Assembly: GCA_016839055.1 (NCBI GenBank) | Contig: JAEKNX010000003.1 | Location: forward strand, 398,000 to 461,999 | Reading direction: 5' to 3' | Length of the DNA: 64,000 bases | Source of the DNA: Spirochaetales bacterium | GTDB taxonomy: Bacteria > Spirochaetota > Spirochaetia > UBA9216 | Shown: in pieces, positions 16,384-24,909 of the stretch | Position numbering within the stretch: the stretch's first letter is position 1 | Layout: every line of letters starts with the position of its first letter | Notes under the pieces: generated by a model | Told to the model about the DNA's origin: nothing | Database searches by the model: none | Seen by the model: the letters and a program-made list of their open reading frames with translations, nothing else | Made by a program: the position numbers and the translations under genes

Positions 16384-19056
16384 TTACTTAAATAATTTCG
16401 CCAGTTCTCCGCCAAATAATGGTATGAATCCGAGACTGAATGCCGTAATTAAGTTAATAAAAGTAAGCGGTTCCTCGGTTTTTGTGTAGAATAGATCATT
16501 CACACCGGGAACGAATAATACGATTAGCAATAATGCCAGCCCAAATAAAACTGAATAGTTAACAAGTTTATTTTCAAATAATTTCATTTTAAAGATAGTC
16601 TGATTTTCACTCCTGGCACTATAAGTTCTTAGCATTTCACCCGTGATTATAGTAATAAATGCAAAGGTACTACCATAAAAGTTACCATCAAGGCCTTCAC
16701 CTACAATAAAATGTCCAATTGCATATGAGGCAAGTACAGCCCCGGCTAAAAAAACACTCTGAAACCCTATGGCAAGGCCCATTTTTTTATCTACAATACT
16801 TGCCTTTGGATCAATCGGCGGCCTATCCATAACACCTGATTCTTTCTTCTCAAGACCCAGGGCAAATGCAGGAAAACTATCTGTTACCAAATTTATCCAT
16901 AATATTTGAATCGGAAGTAAGGGGCTGCCCCATCCTAACAGCATTGATACAAAAATTAATAATACTTCACCAACATTACAACTTACCAGGTATCCGACAA
17001 ATTTCCGGATATTCGCAAAGATAACCCGTCCGGCTTCAACAGCTTCAACAATCGTAGTGAAGTTATCATCCATTAAAATAATATCCGCTGCTTCTTTTGA
17101 AACATCAGTTCCTGTAATGCCCATGGCAACACCTATGTCCGCCTGTTTAAGAGCCGGAGCATCATTTACTCCATCACCGGTCATGGAACAGATCTCACCG
17201 GTTTCCTGCAGCCCCCTGACAATCATTACTTTGTGATTAGGCGATACGCGGGCAAATACATTGGTTATTTTCACCAGATCTAAAAACTCAGGATAGCTCA
17301 ATTTATCAATCTCTTCGCCGGATAAAGCATGAATTCCTTCATCCAATATTCCCAACTCTTTTCCAATTGCCGTTGCTGTAATTTTATGATCACCTGTAAT
17401 CATCACAACGCGGATACCCGCCTTATGACAAACTTTAATAGCCTCTTTCACTTCTTCCCGGGGCGGATCAATTATCCCGACAAGGCCTGTGAACACTAAA
17501 TTGTTTTCCTCTTCCTTTAAATTATCATAGGTTTTTAATTTTTTATAAGCAAAACCTAAGACACGCAAGGCTTTGCCAGCCATCTCCTGATTAGATTGCT
17601 CAACAGTTTTAACAAACTCATCATCAATTTTCTTTACCTTACCATCGAGTAAATAATGGGAACAAACTTTAAGTAGTTGATCAGGCGCACCCTTTGTATA
17701 GATTTGTTTCGATCCATTAAGTTCATGAACAGTACTCATGAGTTTACGATCACTATCAAATGGGAACTCATCAATTCTTGGATAAGTTTGCTTTAAATCT
17801 TTTTGCAGCATATTATTTTTAGCAGCCAAAGTAACTAATGCTAATTCTGTTGGATCACCAATTAAAGAATCTTCAGTTATGCTTGAATCATTACATAAGG
17901 CGCCAATTTCAACCAACTTGGAAACATTACTGCTTCCGCCCTTAATCCTGCCTTTGAAATCATATCCGGAACCTGTAACCTCAACAATTTCGTGGTTATC
18001 AAAAATCCTCGTGACGACCATTTTGTTTTGTGTCAAAGTTCCTGTTTTATCACTTGATATTACGGTAGTACTGCCTAGGGTCTCAACAGCATTTAATTCT
18101 TTAACAATTGCATTCTTATCAGCCATCTTGCGCATACCCAAGGCTAATACAACCGAGATTACTGTCGGTAATCCTTCAGGAATTGCAGCCACAGCTAAAC
18201 TGACAGAGATCATAAATAGCTCTAATATTTCATCCGGATGACTACTGATATTTTTAAATCCTATTCTGATAATTCCAATAAGAAAAATGATGACAACAAC
18301 TGCAACACTAATAAAACCCAGGAGCTTTCCCAGCTTATCTATTTTCTTTTGTAGTGGTGTCATTTCATCTTCAACTTCGTTCAGAAGTGAGGCAATGTTG
18401 CCTATTTCAGTATTCATACCAGTTTCTGTAACAAGGCCAAGACCTCTGCCATAGGTAACAATAGTAGACATATATCCCATATTCAACCTGTCACCAATTG
18501 GTGTCTGATCTGTCAGAGTAACATCACAATCTTTTTCAACCGGGACACTTTCTCCGGTAAGAGCTGATTCATCAATTTTAAGATTAACTGTTTTATATAA
18601 TCGGATATCAGCCGGAATATAATCTCCGGCCTCAACGACGACAAGATCTCCAGGAACCAGAAGATGAGATTCAATATTCTCTATTTCACCGTTCCTGAGC
18701 ACCTTAGCACTGGGCGCACTTAAACTTTTTAAGGCCCTCACCGCATTTGTCGCTTTTCGTTCCTGAAAAACACTGAGACTCACATTCAAAACTACTATTG
18801 CTAAAATAAATATTCCATCGGTTAAATGTCCACTTGCTATTATGCTGATGACAGCTGCTACAATTAATAATAAATTCAGAAATTGAGTAACTTCACCAAC
18901 AATCATTTTAAATAAGGATTCACCCTTTTTTTCGGTTAGTTTGTTTTCTCCATATTTTTTCCTAAATTCCAAAACCTGACGTTCATCTAATCCGATGTCC
19001 GTATTAACATTAAATGCAGCTAGTACTTCTTCTATATTTTTTGTATATCCATTCAT
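16384..19056 (-). CDS. Calcium-transporting P-type ATPase (P2 type)
   Basis: 890 residues. It exports Ca2+ from the cytoplasm at the cost of ATP. Motifs in order: actuator TGES (DESALTGESVPVEKD), helix-4 calcium motif AAIPEGLPTV, phosphorylation site SSDKTGTLTQNKM with aspartate at about residue 336, nucleotide-binding region KGAPDQL, and hinge MTGDGVNDAPALKQADIGVA. Ten membrane helices and the length fit the SERCA/PMR1-like bacterial family. No Shine-Dalgarno is visible; an extended -10 element ends six bases before the ATG. It stands alone between two lipoprotein-type genes. Confidence 0.93.
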   Translation of the reverse strand: MNGYTKNIEEVLAAFNVNTDIGLDERQVLEFRKKYGENKLTEKKGESLFKMIVGEVTQFLNLLLIVAAVISIIASGHLTDGIFILAIVVLNVSLSVFQERKATNAVRALKSLSAPSAKVLRNGEIENIESHLLVPGDLVVVEAGDYIPADIRLYKTVNLKIDESALTGESVPVEKDCDVTLTDQTPIGDRLNMGYMSTIVTYGRGLGLVTETGMNTEIGNIASLLNEVEDEMTPLQKKIDKLGKLLGFISVAVVVIIFLIGIIRIGFKNISSHPDEILELFMISVSLAVAAIPEGLPTVISVVLALGMRKMADKNAIVKELNAVETLGSTTVISSDKTGTLTQNKMVVTRIFDNHEIVEVTGSGYDFKGRIKGGSSNVSKLVEIGALCNDSSITEDSLIGDPTELALVTLAAKNNMLQKDLKQTYPRIDEFPFDSDRKLMSTVHELNGSKQIYTKGAPDQLLKVCSHYLLDGKVKKIDDEFVKTVEQSNQEMAGKALRVLGFAYKKLKTYDNLKEEENNLVFTGLVGIIDPPREEVKEAIKVCHKAGIRVVMITGDHKITATAIGKELGILDEGIHALSGEEIDKLSYPEFLDLVKITNVFARVSPNHKVMIVRGLQETGEICSMTGDGVNDAPALKQADIGVAMGITGTDVSKEAADIILMDDNFTTIVEAVEAGRVIFANIRKFVGYLVSCNVGEVLLIFVSMLLGWGSPLLPIQILWINLVTDSFPAFALGLEKKESGVMDRPPIDPKASIVDKKMGLAIGFQSVFLAGAVLASYAIGHFIVGEGLDGNFYGSTFAFITIITGEMLRTYSARSENQTIFKMKLFENKLVNYSVLFGLALLLIVLFVPGVNDLFYTKTEEPLTFINLITAFSLGFIPLFGGELAKLFK

Positions 19057-19062
19057 GGTTTT

Positions 19063-19071
19063 ACTATATCA
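19063..19071 (-). promoter_or_regulatory. Extended -10 element directly before the Ca-ATPase start
   Basis: On the minus strand TG-A-TATAGT lies here, six bases before the ATG, with no ribosome binding site between. A perfect 12-bp palindrome AGAGGCGCCTCT (19087-19098) lies just upstream. Suggests a leaderless transcript; the call rests on the pattern alone. Confidence 0.4.
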
Positions 19072-19159
19072 TGTTTATATTGCTTAAGAGGCGCCTCTCT
19101 ATATTTTTATTGACGAAGTGCCTATCGTGCAATTGAGCTGCCCTTTATTACAACCTGCC

Positions 19160-20107
19160 TTACCAGACAAATTCTCCCGGCAGGAAAACAGACAAATCTG
19201 ACGCCAGCTGAGTACAGTACTCCAAGACGATTCTGTATCCGGTATCTCTGAAAGTAAACTCAAACGGAATACTTACCTGGTACAGCCCCCCCTGCAGTTC
19301 CGCAGAATAACCAGACCAGAGGTTATCAATATAACTCCAGAGGATACCCCGCTCAATGCCAGTTTCAATCAGCTTCTCAAAATCGGCAATAAGCCGTTTA
19401 CGAACCTGCATCAACATAACTTGCGGAGTCTCGTCAGGAGAATATCCGCCTGATTCAGCCATAGCCTCCATAAGAGCCTCAAGCCCGTCGGCATCAGGAA
19501 GCACCATATCTGCAAAATAGATAGCATCCTCCATCTTCAAAGCCTCGATGATGTGGAACGCAATAAGATCCTGTGCCTGGTAACCCTCAAATTCAATACG
19601 GGACGACGGCCCCAGCCTCGGCCTGCCGTCTACAAGACTGAGATTGGAAATCCGAATACCTAGCTCAACACCCTCGGTGCCGGCCAGAATTGAAATCTCC
19701 GCAACAGGCGGCTCCCAGTAACTCTTCTGAGCAGTGAAGTCTGTTATACTAAGATCTTTCGGGTAGATACCGCTGATAATCTCCAGGGCTTCGATACCGC
19801 CAAAAAATGATGCAGAAAAATTACTCTTCATTCTGGACATGAAAGCCTGCGCCTGCTCCAGAGTAAAACGGTCCGGATCACCATCGACTATCCCCATGCG
19901 TTTGTTTTCAGCATCAACCAGGTTCTGAAGCTGTGCATCAGCGATAGAATAAGCTGCAATAAATGATTCAATACTGTTCATCCGAAGAGCTGATTCAAAA
20001 CCACTGACAAGCCTGCCCGACGCCTTTTTAATACCTGCATCCTGGGCAAAACCCGATGCAGCAGCCAATAAAGACATTGCAACAATTGAAAAAATTAACT
20101 TCTTCAT
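19160..20107 (-). CDS. Secreted protein of unknown function, paralogue B
   Basis: 315 residues, same length as the protein at 8995-9942 and about 85-90 percent identical by eye. The signal peptide is MKKLIFSIVAMSLLAAASG then FAQ. Differences cluster in the middle (for example GIEALEIISGIYPKDL in place of GLEAMEIISDIHLEDL). DNA similarity extends about 40 bases upstream of the start through the promoter and ends close to the stop, so the duplication covered promoter plus gene only. Start chosen as for paralogue A. Function unknown. Confidence 0.7.
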   Translation of the reverse strand: MKKLIFSIVAMSLLAAASGFAQDAGIKKASGRLVSGFESALRMNSIESFIAAYSIADAQLQNLVDAENKRMGIVDGDPDRFTLEQAQAFMSRMKSNFSASFFGGIEALEIISGIYPKDLSITDFTAQKSYWEPPVAEISILAGTEGVELGIRISNLSLVDGRPRLGPSSRIEFEGYQAQDLIAFHIIEALKMEDAIYFADMVLPDADGLEALMEAMAESGGYSPDETPQVMLMQVRKRLIADFEKLIETGIERGILWSYIDNLWSGYSAELQGGLYQVSIPFEFTFRDTGYRIVLEYCTQLASDLSVFLPGEFVW

Positions 20108-20114
20108 AGAAAAA

Positions 20115-20143
20115 ATTATAGTATATTCAGACTGTAAAGTAAA
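20115..20143 (-). promoter_or_regulatory. Promoter of paralogue B, leaderless type
   Basis: On the minus strand TTTACT (20138-20143), 17 bp, TATAAT (20115-20120), seven bases, ATG. Same boxes and spacing as for paralogue A at 9950-9978, although the intervening sequence differs. Confidence 0.5.
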
Positions 20144-20278
20144 ATTCCGGTAAAACGAAAACAAGTTTTATCAGCAAAAAACCCGGGAGGATAATGATTA
20201 TTGCAATCACTATCCCCCCTATCAGTGGACTGATGAAATTCCTGATGAGGCAAGCCTGCGTTGCAAGCTTGCTTTTAT

Positions 20279-21592
20279 TTACCAGTACCAGACATCATTA
20301 CACAAGCCGTCGATTTCATAACCACCGAGAACCCAGATCTTGTCATCATAGACCACGCTTTCAAAATAATTCCGAGCAGGCCAGGCGGCACTTGAAGTTG
20401 CTTCAGTCCATGTTACTCCATCAGTGCTGTACCAGACATCGTTGTTGAGACCGGAACTATCATAACCACCGAGAACCCAGATCTTGTCATCATATACCAC
20501 GCTTTCTAAACCATACCGAGCAGACCATGCGGCACTTAAGGTTGCCGATGTCCATATTCCTCCATCAGAGCTGTACCAGACATCGTTGCAGTAGTCAGAA
20601 TCATCATCACCGCCAAGAACCCAGATCTTGCCATCATAGACCACGCTTTCAAAACAATACCGAGCAGTCCAGGCGGCACTTGAGGTAGCTTCAGTCCATG
20701 TTACTCCATCAGTGCTGTACCAGACATCGTTGTAGGGGCCTGTTCTATCACCACCACCGAGAACCCAGATCTTGTCATCATAGACCACGCTTCCAAAACC
20801 TTCCCGACCAGACCAGGCGGCACTTGAGGTAGCTTCAGTCCATGTTACTCCATCAGTACTGTACCAGACATCGTTGTTGTGACCGGAGTCATCATAACCA
20901 CCGAGAACCCAGATCTTGTCATCATAAACCACGCTTCCAAAACATTCCCGAGCAGTCCAGGCGGCACTTGATGTTGCTTCAGTCCATGTTACTCCATCAA
21001 TGCTGTACCAGACATCGTTACATACGGCGTCATCATAACCACCGAGAACCCAGATCTTGTCATCATAGACCACGCTTCCGAAACCATATCGAGCAGTCCA
21101 GGCCGCACTTGAGGTTGCCGCTGTCCAGTCTCTATCGGCAGCTGTAGCCGTAAGTCCAATTGCATAACTGCCATCATCACCATCGTCACTTGTAATAGTC
21201 AGCGTTGCTGTTTTTGAGCCTGTTATAGTTCCCGTTGATAAGGAAGCCGTGAATGTTGTGCTTCCACCTGAGACTATGGTTGTTTCCGGCTGATTTGTTA
21301 CTGTAAACAGATCGGCATTCGTTCCGCTTATGCTGATATTTCCATTTAAAGTTAGATCTCCGGTTCCGGTGTTCCTGATGGTTCCTGTGATTTCTTCTGT
21401 CTTGAAAATCTTATAGGTTCCAAAATCATAGCTTCCGGTGTTGACTATTGTGCTGCCATTGATGGAAACCTCAATTGCCGGTGCAACCGTTACCCCCGGT
21501 TCATCCGTCACCCCCGGATCCGCAGGACATCCGAATATGAGTAAAGCTACCAGGCATATTGTTGCTGTGATGATAAAGTTTCTTCTTTTCAT
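20279..21592 (-). CDS. Kelch-like propeller lipoprotein with Ig-like anchor domain
   Basis: 437 residues. Lipoprotein signal MKRRNFIITATICLVALLIF then GC. Residues about 30-150 form an ASPM/SPD-2/Hydin-like beta-sandwich of the choice-of-anchor D type (NTGTGDLTLNG, SGTNADLFTV). Six repeats of about 49 residues follow, with the pattern SAAWTARxxFxSVVYDDKIW, VLGGYDD and NDVWYSTDGVTWTEAT. This is kelch-like, and six units could close a propeller. GGAG precedes the ATG. It lies downstream of, and on the same strand as, the kinase gene at 21914 but 321 bp away. Likely exposed on the cell surface; binding partner unknown. Confidence 0.8.
   Translation of the reverse strand: MKRRNFIITATICLVALLIFGCPADPGVTDEPGVTVAPAIEVSINGSTIVNTGSYDFGTYKIFKTEEITGTIRNTGTGDLTLNGNISISGTNADLFTVTNQPETTIVSGGSTTFTASLSTGTITGSKTATLTITSDDGDDGSYAIGLTATAADRDWTAATSSAAWTARYGFGSVVYDDKIWVLGGYDDAVCNDVWYSIDGVTWTEATSSAAWTARECFGSVVYDDKIWVLGGYDDSGHNNDVWYSTDGVTWTEATSSAAWSGREGFGSVVYDDKIWVLGGGDRTGPYNDVWYSTDGVTWTEATSSAAWTARYCFESVVYDGKIWVLGGDDDSDYCNDVWYSSDGGIWTSATLSAAWSARYGLESVVYDDKIWVLGGYDSSGLNNDVWYSTDGVTWTEATSSAAWPARNYFESVVYDDKIWVLGGYEIDGLCNDVWYW
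20285..21130 (-). repeat. Six kelch-like repeats of about 147 bp
   Basis: The DNA units recur every 144-150 bp (for example CATCGTT near 20435, 20583, 20730, 20877). Several stretches are identical between units, so unit exchange by recombination is likely. Confidence 0.7.
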
Positions 21593-21913
21593 TTTTTTCT
21601 CCTCTGTTTTTTTATTACCGGGGTATTTATTAAACAGAGTCTCAGTAAAAAAGTAGACTATATTAAGTGTGGCAATTACCGGGTACTATTTAAAGCTATA
21701 CGAGGTAATATTTGCTTGAACATTGAAATGAGGAATTTATTATGCTTTGATTTTTTTCAATGTTTATAATAATTATATTATTCTACTTTTTTTGGGAAGT
21801 AAAGAATTTTGTTAAATAGACTTTTTACCCCCGTAGTGTAGTGATGTAAAAAACTACACCACGCCCGAATCTATTTTCAAATTCTTGTGAGGAACCGAAT
21901 TTTATATAATTTT
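21593..21913. other. Intergenic region between kinase gene and kelch lipoprotein
   Basis: AT-rich and without an ORF. It holds one hairpin, GTGTAGT (21836-21842), a ten-base loop, ACTACAC (21853-21859), downstream of the kinase stop. No T-run follows on either strand, so it may be an attenuator or mRNA end rather than a clean terminator. Confidence 0.4.
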
Positions 21914-24049
21914 CTATAAGGTTAATAATAAATCAATCTCATTGTTCAAAGCAACTATTGATTCATCCAGTACTTTCTTAAGTTGATTGCTGTCTAATGT
22001 CGATAAATCGGATTTATAGCCTTCCAAAAAATTCCATAGTCTCATCAGTCTGTAGTTTCCGGCGACTCCTTTTAGCTGATGAATAAAATACTTCCAGCCG
22101 TCTACACAATTGAGATTATTAATTCTGAGGACATCTTTTTTCAGCGTTTCGACGCAGGATTTAATAACATCTATAAAAACCTTATTATCCAGATCATTTT
22201 TCAGTTCACGGATAAACTCCATATCAATAATCTCTTCGCTGCCGAAAACGATTGCCATGCTTTTGCTTATTACCGGATTAACTGATCCGATTTTTCCCAG
22301 AGCATTCTTTAATTGTGTCACATCTACTGGTTTCGGGATAAAATCCGTGAATCCCGCTTTTAGGAAGTCGGTAAACACCTCGTCCCGCGTGTCGGCAGTC
22401 ATAAGGAAGGTTGCGATATCCGGATGCCTCATTTTGATTTCCCTGATTGTTTCAATCCCGTTTTTTTCCGGCATGTGCAGATCAATAATGACAGCATCAA
22501 AATCATCAAGCAGGCTTTTTTCTATCCCCTGTCTGCTGCCTAGAGCGCAAACAACCCTCTGATTGAAAGTTTCCAGCAATCCTCCGACAATTTTAAGATT
22601 TGCCTCGATATCATCAATAAGAAGTATCCTGTACGAATCAATCACAGGCTCTTCTGCCTTGAGATATTCGTCGCTGTTTATGGCAAGAAAAAGATCGAAG
22701 CTGAAAGTACTGCCCGAACCTACCTCACTTGCAATCTCCAGCCTGCTGTCCATGCAGTTCAGCAGCTCGCTGCATATGGCCAGACCCAGCCCGCTTCCGT
22801 CGAAATTCCTGGTGAGGGACTGCTCAACCTGAGTAAAGGGTTGTACAATATACCCGAAGTGTTCTTTAGGAATGCCTATCCCGGTATCCGATACGCTAAA
22901 CCGGAGAAGGATGTTATTTTCTTCTTTTTTTATTAAATCAATAGATAATGAAACCGATCCCTTAGTTGTGAATTTTACGGCATTGTTCAGCAGGTTGGAA
23001 AGAATCTGTCGAAGCCGCATTGAGTCACCGACTACATTTTCAACGGTAGCGCAGTTATTTGAAATGAAAAAATCTAATCCCTTTTCTTCAGAAATATGTG
23101 AATATATCTTATCACTCTCTTCAATCACCTGTTTCAGTGAAAACTGTTCAACCCTTAGCTGCAGCTTGTTTCTTTCAATATTCGTGAAGTCCAGGATATT
23201 CTGGATCAGAACCCTTAGTAATTCCCCCGAAATCTGAATTATTGAGGTAATATTTTCCTGTTCAGTTGTAAGACTGCTGTTGTTAAGAATTTGAATCCCT
23301 CCGAGTACGACATTGAGGGGAGTGCGCATCTCATGATTCATTATCGCCAAAAAGCGGCTTTTTTCCTTATTAGCCTCTTGAGCCTCCTGCTCTGCCTTTT
23401 TTAATTGAATTACATGATGATACTCTTCACGCTTTGCCCTATTGGTAGTCAGTAGAATTCCGTATCCGAGACAGTTGGTGATTACAAAATAGATTATGGT
23501 TGTAAATAGATCCGAAAAAGCAGCGGTTTCGGTCAGATAGACAGAGATGATAAAGATTAGCGATACCCCAATGCTTGTAAATAAAGTGAGTTTGATTCTG
23601 TTAGGAATAATTATATAAAAAATCAGGATGTAGAATACGAGAAATGAAGTTCCAATATCATAAAATTTGTTAATAGATTTCAGATAAAAATACTGATCTG
23701 CTGATTCCAGAAGACCGATGGATATTTCCGCCAGAACTATCAGAATGCAAAGATGGATAGAGTAGCTATGGTTATTTTTGACAATCAGGGCTATAACCAG
23801 TATAAACCCCGCAACAACTCTGGTAATGGGAACCATGAAAGCCCTGTATTCAGGATTAACCTCAGGTCTGGGAATACAACTCGCAAAAAAATAGGTTATG
23901 CTGCCCAGAACTGCTATAATAAGAAGTTTTCTTGATAAACCGGGCCATGAGAGGTCAATAAAAATAGATTCTGTTTTGGAACAGACGAACTCTCCGGTAT
24001 ACCTGTTTATTTTATAGAGTGAATCAACATCATTTTTATGATGATTCAT
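21914..24049 (-). CDS. Hybrid sensor histidine kinase (TM-HisKA-HATPase-REC-HPt), intact copy
   Basis: 711 residues. About six membrane helices fill residues 35-215. A coiled linker leads to the phosphorylated histidine in MNHEMRTPLN (about H239). The ATPase domain carries DTGIGIPKEHFG and GSGLGLAICSELL. A receiver domain follows with IIDLHMPEKNG (about D523), and a C-terminal HPt domain has HQLKGVAGN (about H657). So it can run a full phosphorelay. The start overlaps the stop of the response regulator by one base (TAATG). A second copy with a nonsense codon lies at 54494-56629. No periplasmic sensor domain is seen, so the signal is probably sensed in the membrane. Confidence 0.92.
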   Translation of the reverse strand: MNHHKNDVDSLYKINRYTGEFVCSKTESIFIDLSWPGLSRKLLIIAVLGSITYFFASCIPRPEVNPEYRAFMVPITRVVAGFILVIALIVKNNHSYSIHLCILIVLAEISIGLLESADQYFYLKSINKFYDIGTSFLVFYILIFYIIIPNRIKLTLFTSIGVSLIFIISVYLTETAAFSDLFTTIIYFVITNCLGYGILLTTNRAKREEYHHVIQLKKAEQEAQEANKEKSRFLAIMNHEMRTPLNVVLGGIQILNNSSLTTEQENITSIIQISGELLRVLIQNILDFTNIERNKLQLRVEQFSLKQVIEESDKIYSHISEEKGLDFFISNNCATVENVVGDSMRLRQILSNLLNNAVKFTTKGSVSLSIDLIKKEENNILLRFSVSDTGIGIPKEHFGYIVQPFTQVEQSLTRNFDGSGLGLAICSELLNCMDSRLEIASEVGSGSTFSFDLFLAINSDEYLKAEEPVIDSYRILLIDDIEANLKIVGGLLETFNQRVVCALGSRQGIEKSLLDDFDAVIIDLHMPEKNGIETIREIKMRHPDIATFLMTADTRDEVFTDFLKAGFTDFIPKPVDVTQLKNALGKIGSVNPVISKSMAIVFGSEEIIDMEFIRELKNDLDNKVFIDVIKSCVETLKKDVLRINNLNCVDGWKYFIHQLKGVAGNYRLMRLWNFLEGYKSDLSTLDSNQLKKVLDESIVALNNEIDLLLTL

Positions 24050-24753
24050 TACAAAACAGCCTTGTTCAATCGATACCCAAAGCCCTTTACTGTATCAATA
24101 ATCTCCGGTTCATTTGGTTTTACCGGGAATTTCTTTCGTAGCCGGGAAACAAGGACATCTATAGTCCTGTCTGAAGGATATTCAACTCGTTGAAAAGCGG
24201 CATCCAGAAGCTGACTTCGGCTTAGAATCCTTCCTTCTGCCTCTATAAGTCTTGTAACGATGAGATACTCTCCCGCCGTAAGGTTAATATCGTTTCCTTC
24301 CTTGTCATAAAAACGGTGAGCATCTTTATCGAAGCAGTAATTGCTGATTTCTATAATTAGGGAAGCTTCTGATTTGCAGTCGGTTTCATTGTTCAGCAGC
24401 TTGTTGATACGGATCATCAGTTCCCGGGGATGATAGGGCTTGCAGATATAATCATCCGCACCCGATTCCAGACCCGTTAAGCGATCCAGCATCGTATCCC
24501 TGGATGTGATGATAATCAGAGGGATTTTATACACAGTTTTAATTTTGTGAACCAATTGCAACCCATCGCCGTCGGGTAGATTCAGATCGAGGAGAATCAG
24601 CTCCGGATGCTCTGTTTTAATCAAAGAATTAAAGGCCTTTATGCAATCAACATGCACTACCTTATAATTGTCTTTTTCTAAATAAGCGGAAAGCAATGCG
24701 TATTGAGCAGGATTATCTTCAAGCAGCAAAACACTGATATTTTCATTTTTCAT
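24049..24753 (-). CDS. OmpR-type response regulator, module 1
   Basis: 234 residues: receiver domain (SVLLLEDNPAQYALLSAYLE, phosphoacceptor in ILLDLNLPDGDG, GADDYICKPYHP) and winged-helix output domain (RTIDVLVSRLRKKF, TVKGFGYRLNK). It is presumably phosphorylated by the HPt domain of the kinase encoded immediately downstream. ATG at 24753 is chosen because the same start is kept in the second copy, while the two more upstream in-frame ATGs (24765, 24792) are not conserved. The -10 box ends ten bases before it. The likely targets are the paired TTTACAT boxes in the divergent region, controlling itself and the FG-GAP lipoprotein. Confidence 0.88.
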   Translation of the reverse strand: MKNENISVLLLEDNPAQYALLSAYLEKDNYKVVHVDCIKAFNSLIKTEHPELILLDLNLPDGDGLQLVHKIKTVYKIPLIIITSRDTMLDRLTGLESGADDYICKPYHPRELMIRINKLLNNETDCKSEASLIIEISNYCFDKDAHRFYDKEGNDINLTAGEYLIVTRLIEAEGRILSRSQLLDAAFQRVEYPSDRTIDVLVSRLRKKFPVKPNEPEIIDTVKGFGYRLNKAVL

Positions 24754-24763
24754 AATCACATCC

Positions 24764-24792
24764 ATTATTTTACGACGCCTTTCTATTGTCAA
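24764..24792 (-). promoter_or_regulatory. Promoter of response regulator, module 1
   Basis: On the minus strand TTGACA (24787-24792), 17 bp, AATAAT (24764-24769), then ten bases to the ATG. Module 2 has the same boxes at 57343-57371. The transcript should have a leader of only a few bases. Confidence 0.55.
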
Positions 24793-24820
24793 TACAATTA
24801 TTCTTTTTGTTCATATACTG

Positions 24821-24849
24821 TTTACATTCCGTTATTAGTTCATTTACAT
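24821..24849. promoter_or_regulatory. Paired TTTACAT boxes, module 1 divergent region
   Basis: TTTACAT at 24821-24827 and 24843-24849, 22 bp apart (two helical turns), between the regulator gene and the divergent lipoprotein gene. The pair and its spacing are kept at 57396-57424 in module 2. This is the usual form of an OmpR-family tandem site. Confidence 0.55.
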
Positions 24850-24909
24850 AGATGTGCTACTTTTTTATCAAAATAAAAATCAGATTAGAAAAGGAGCATA
24901 TTAAATAAA

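Noticed and set aside
20194..21147. Plus-strand ORFs rich in His/Arg
   Set aside because: Antisense to the kelch repeats; repetitive shadows of the coding strand.
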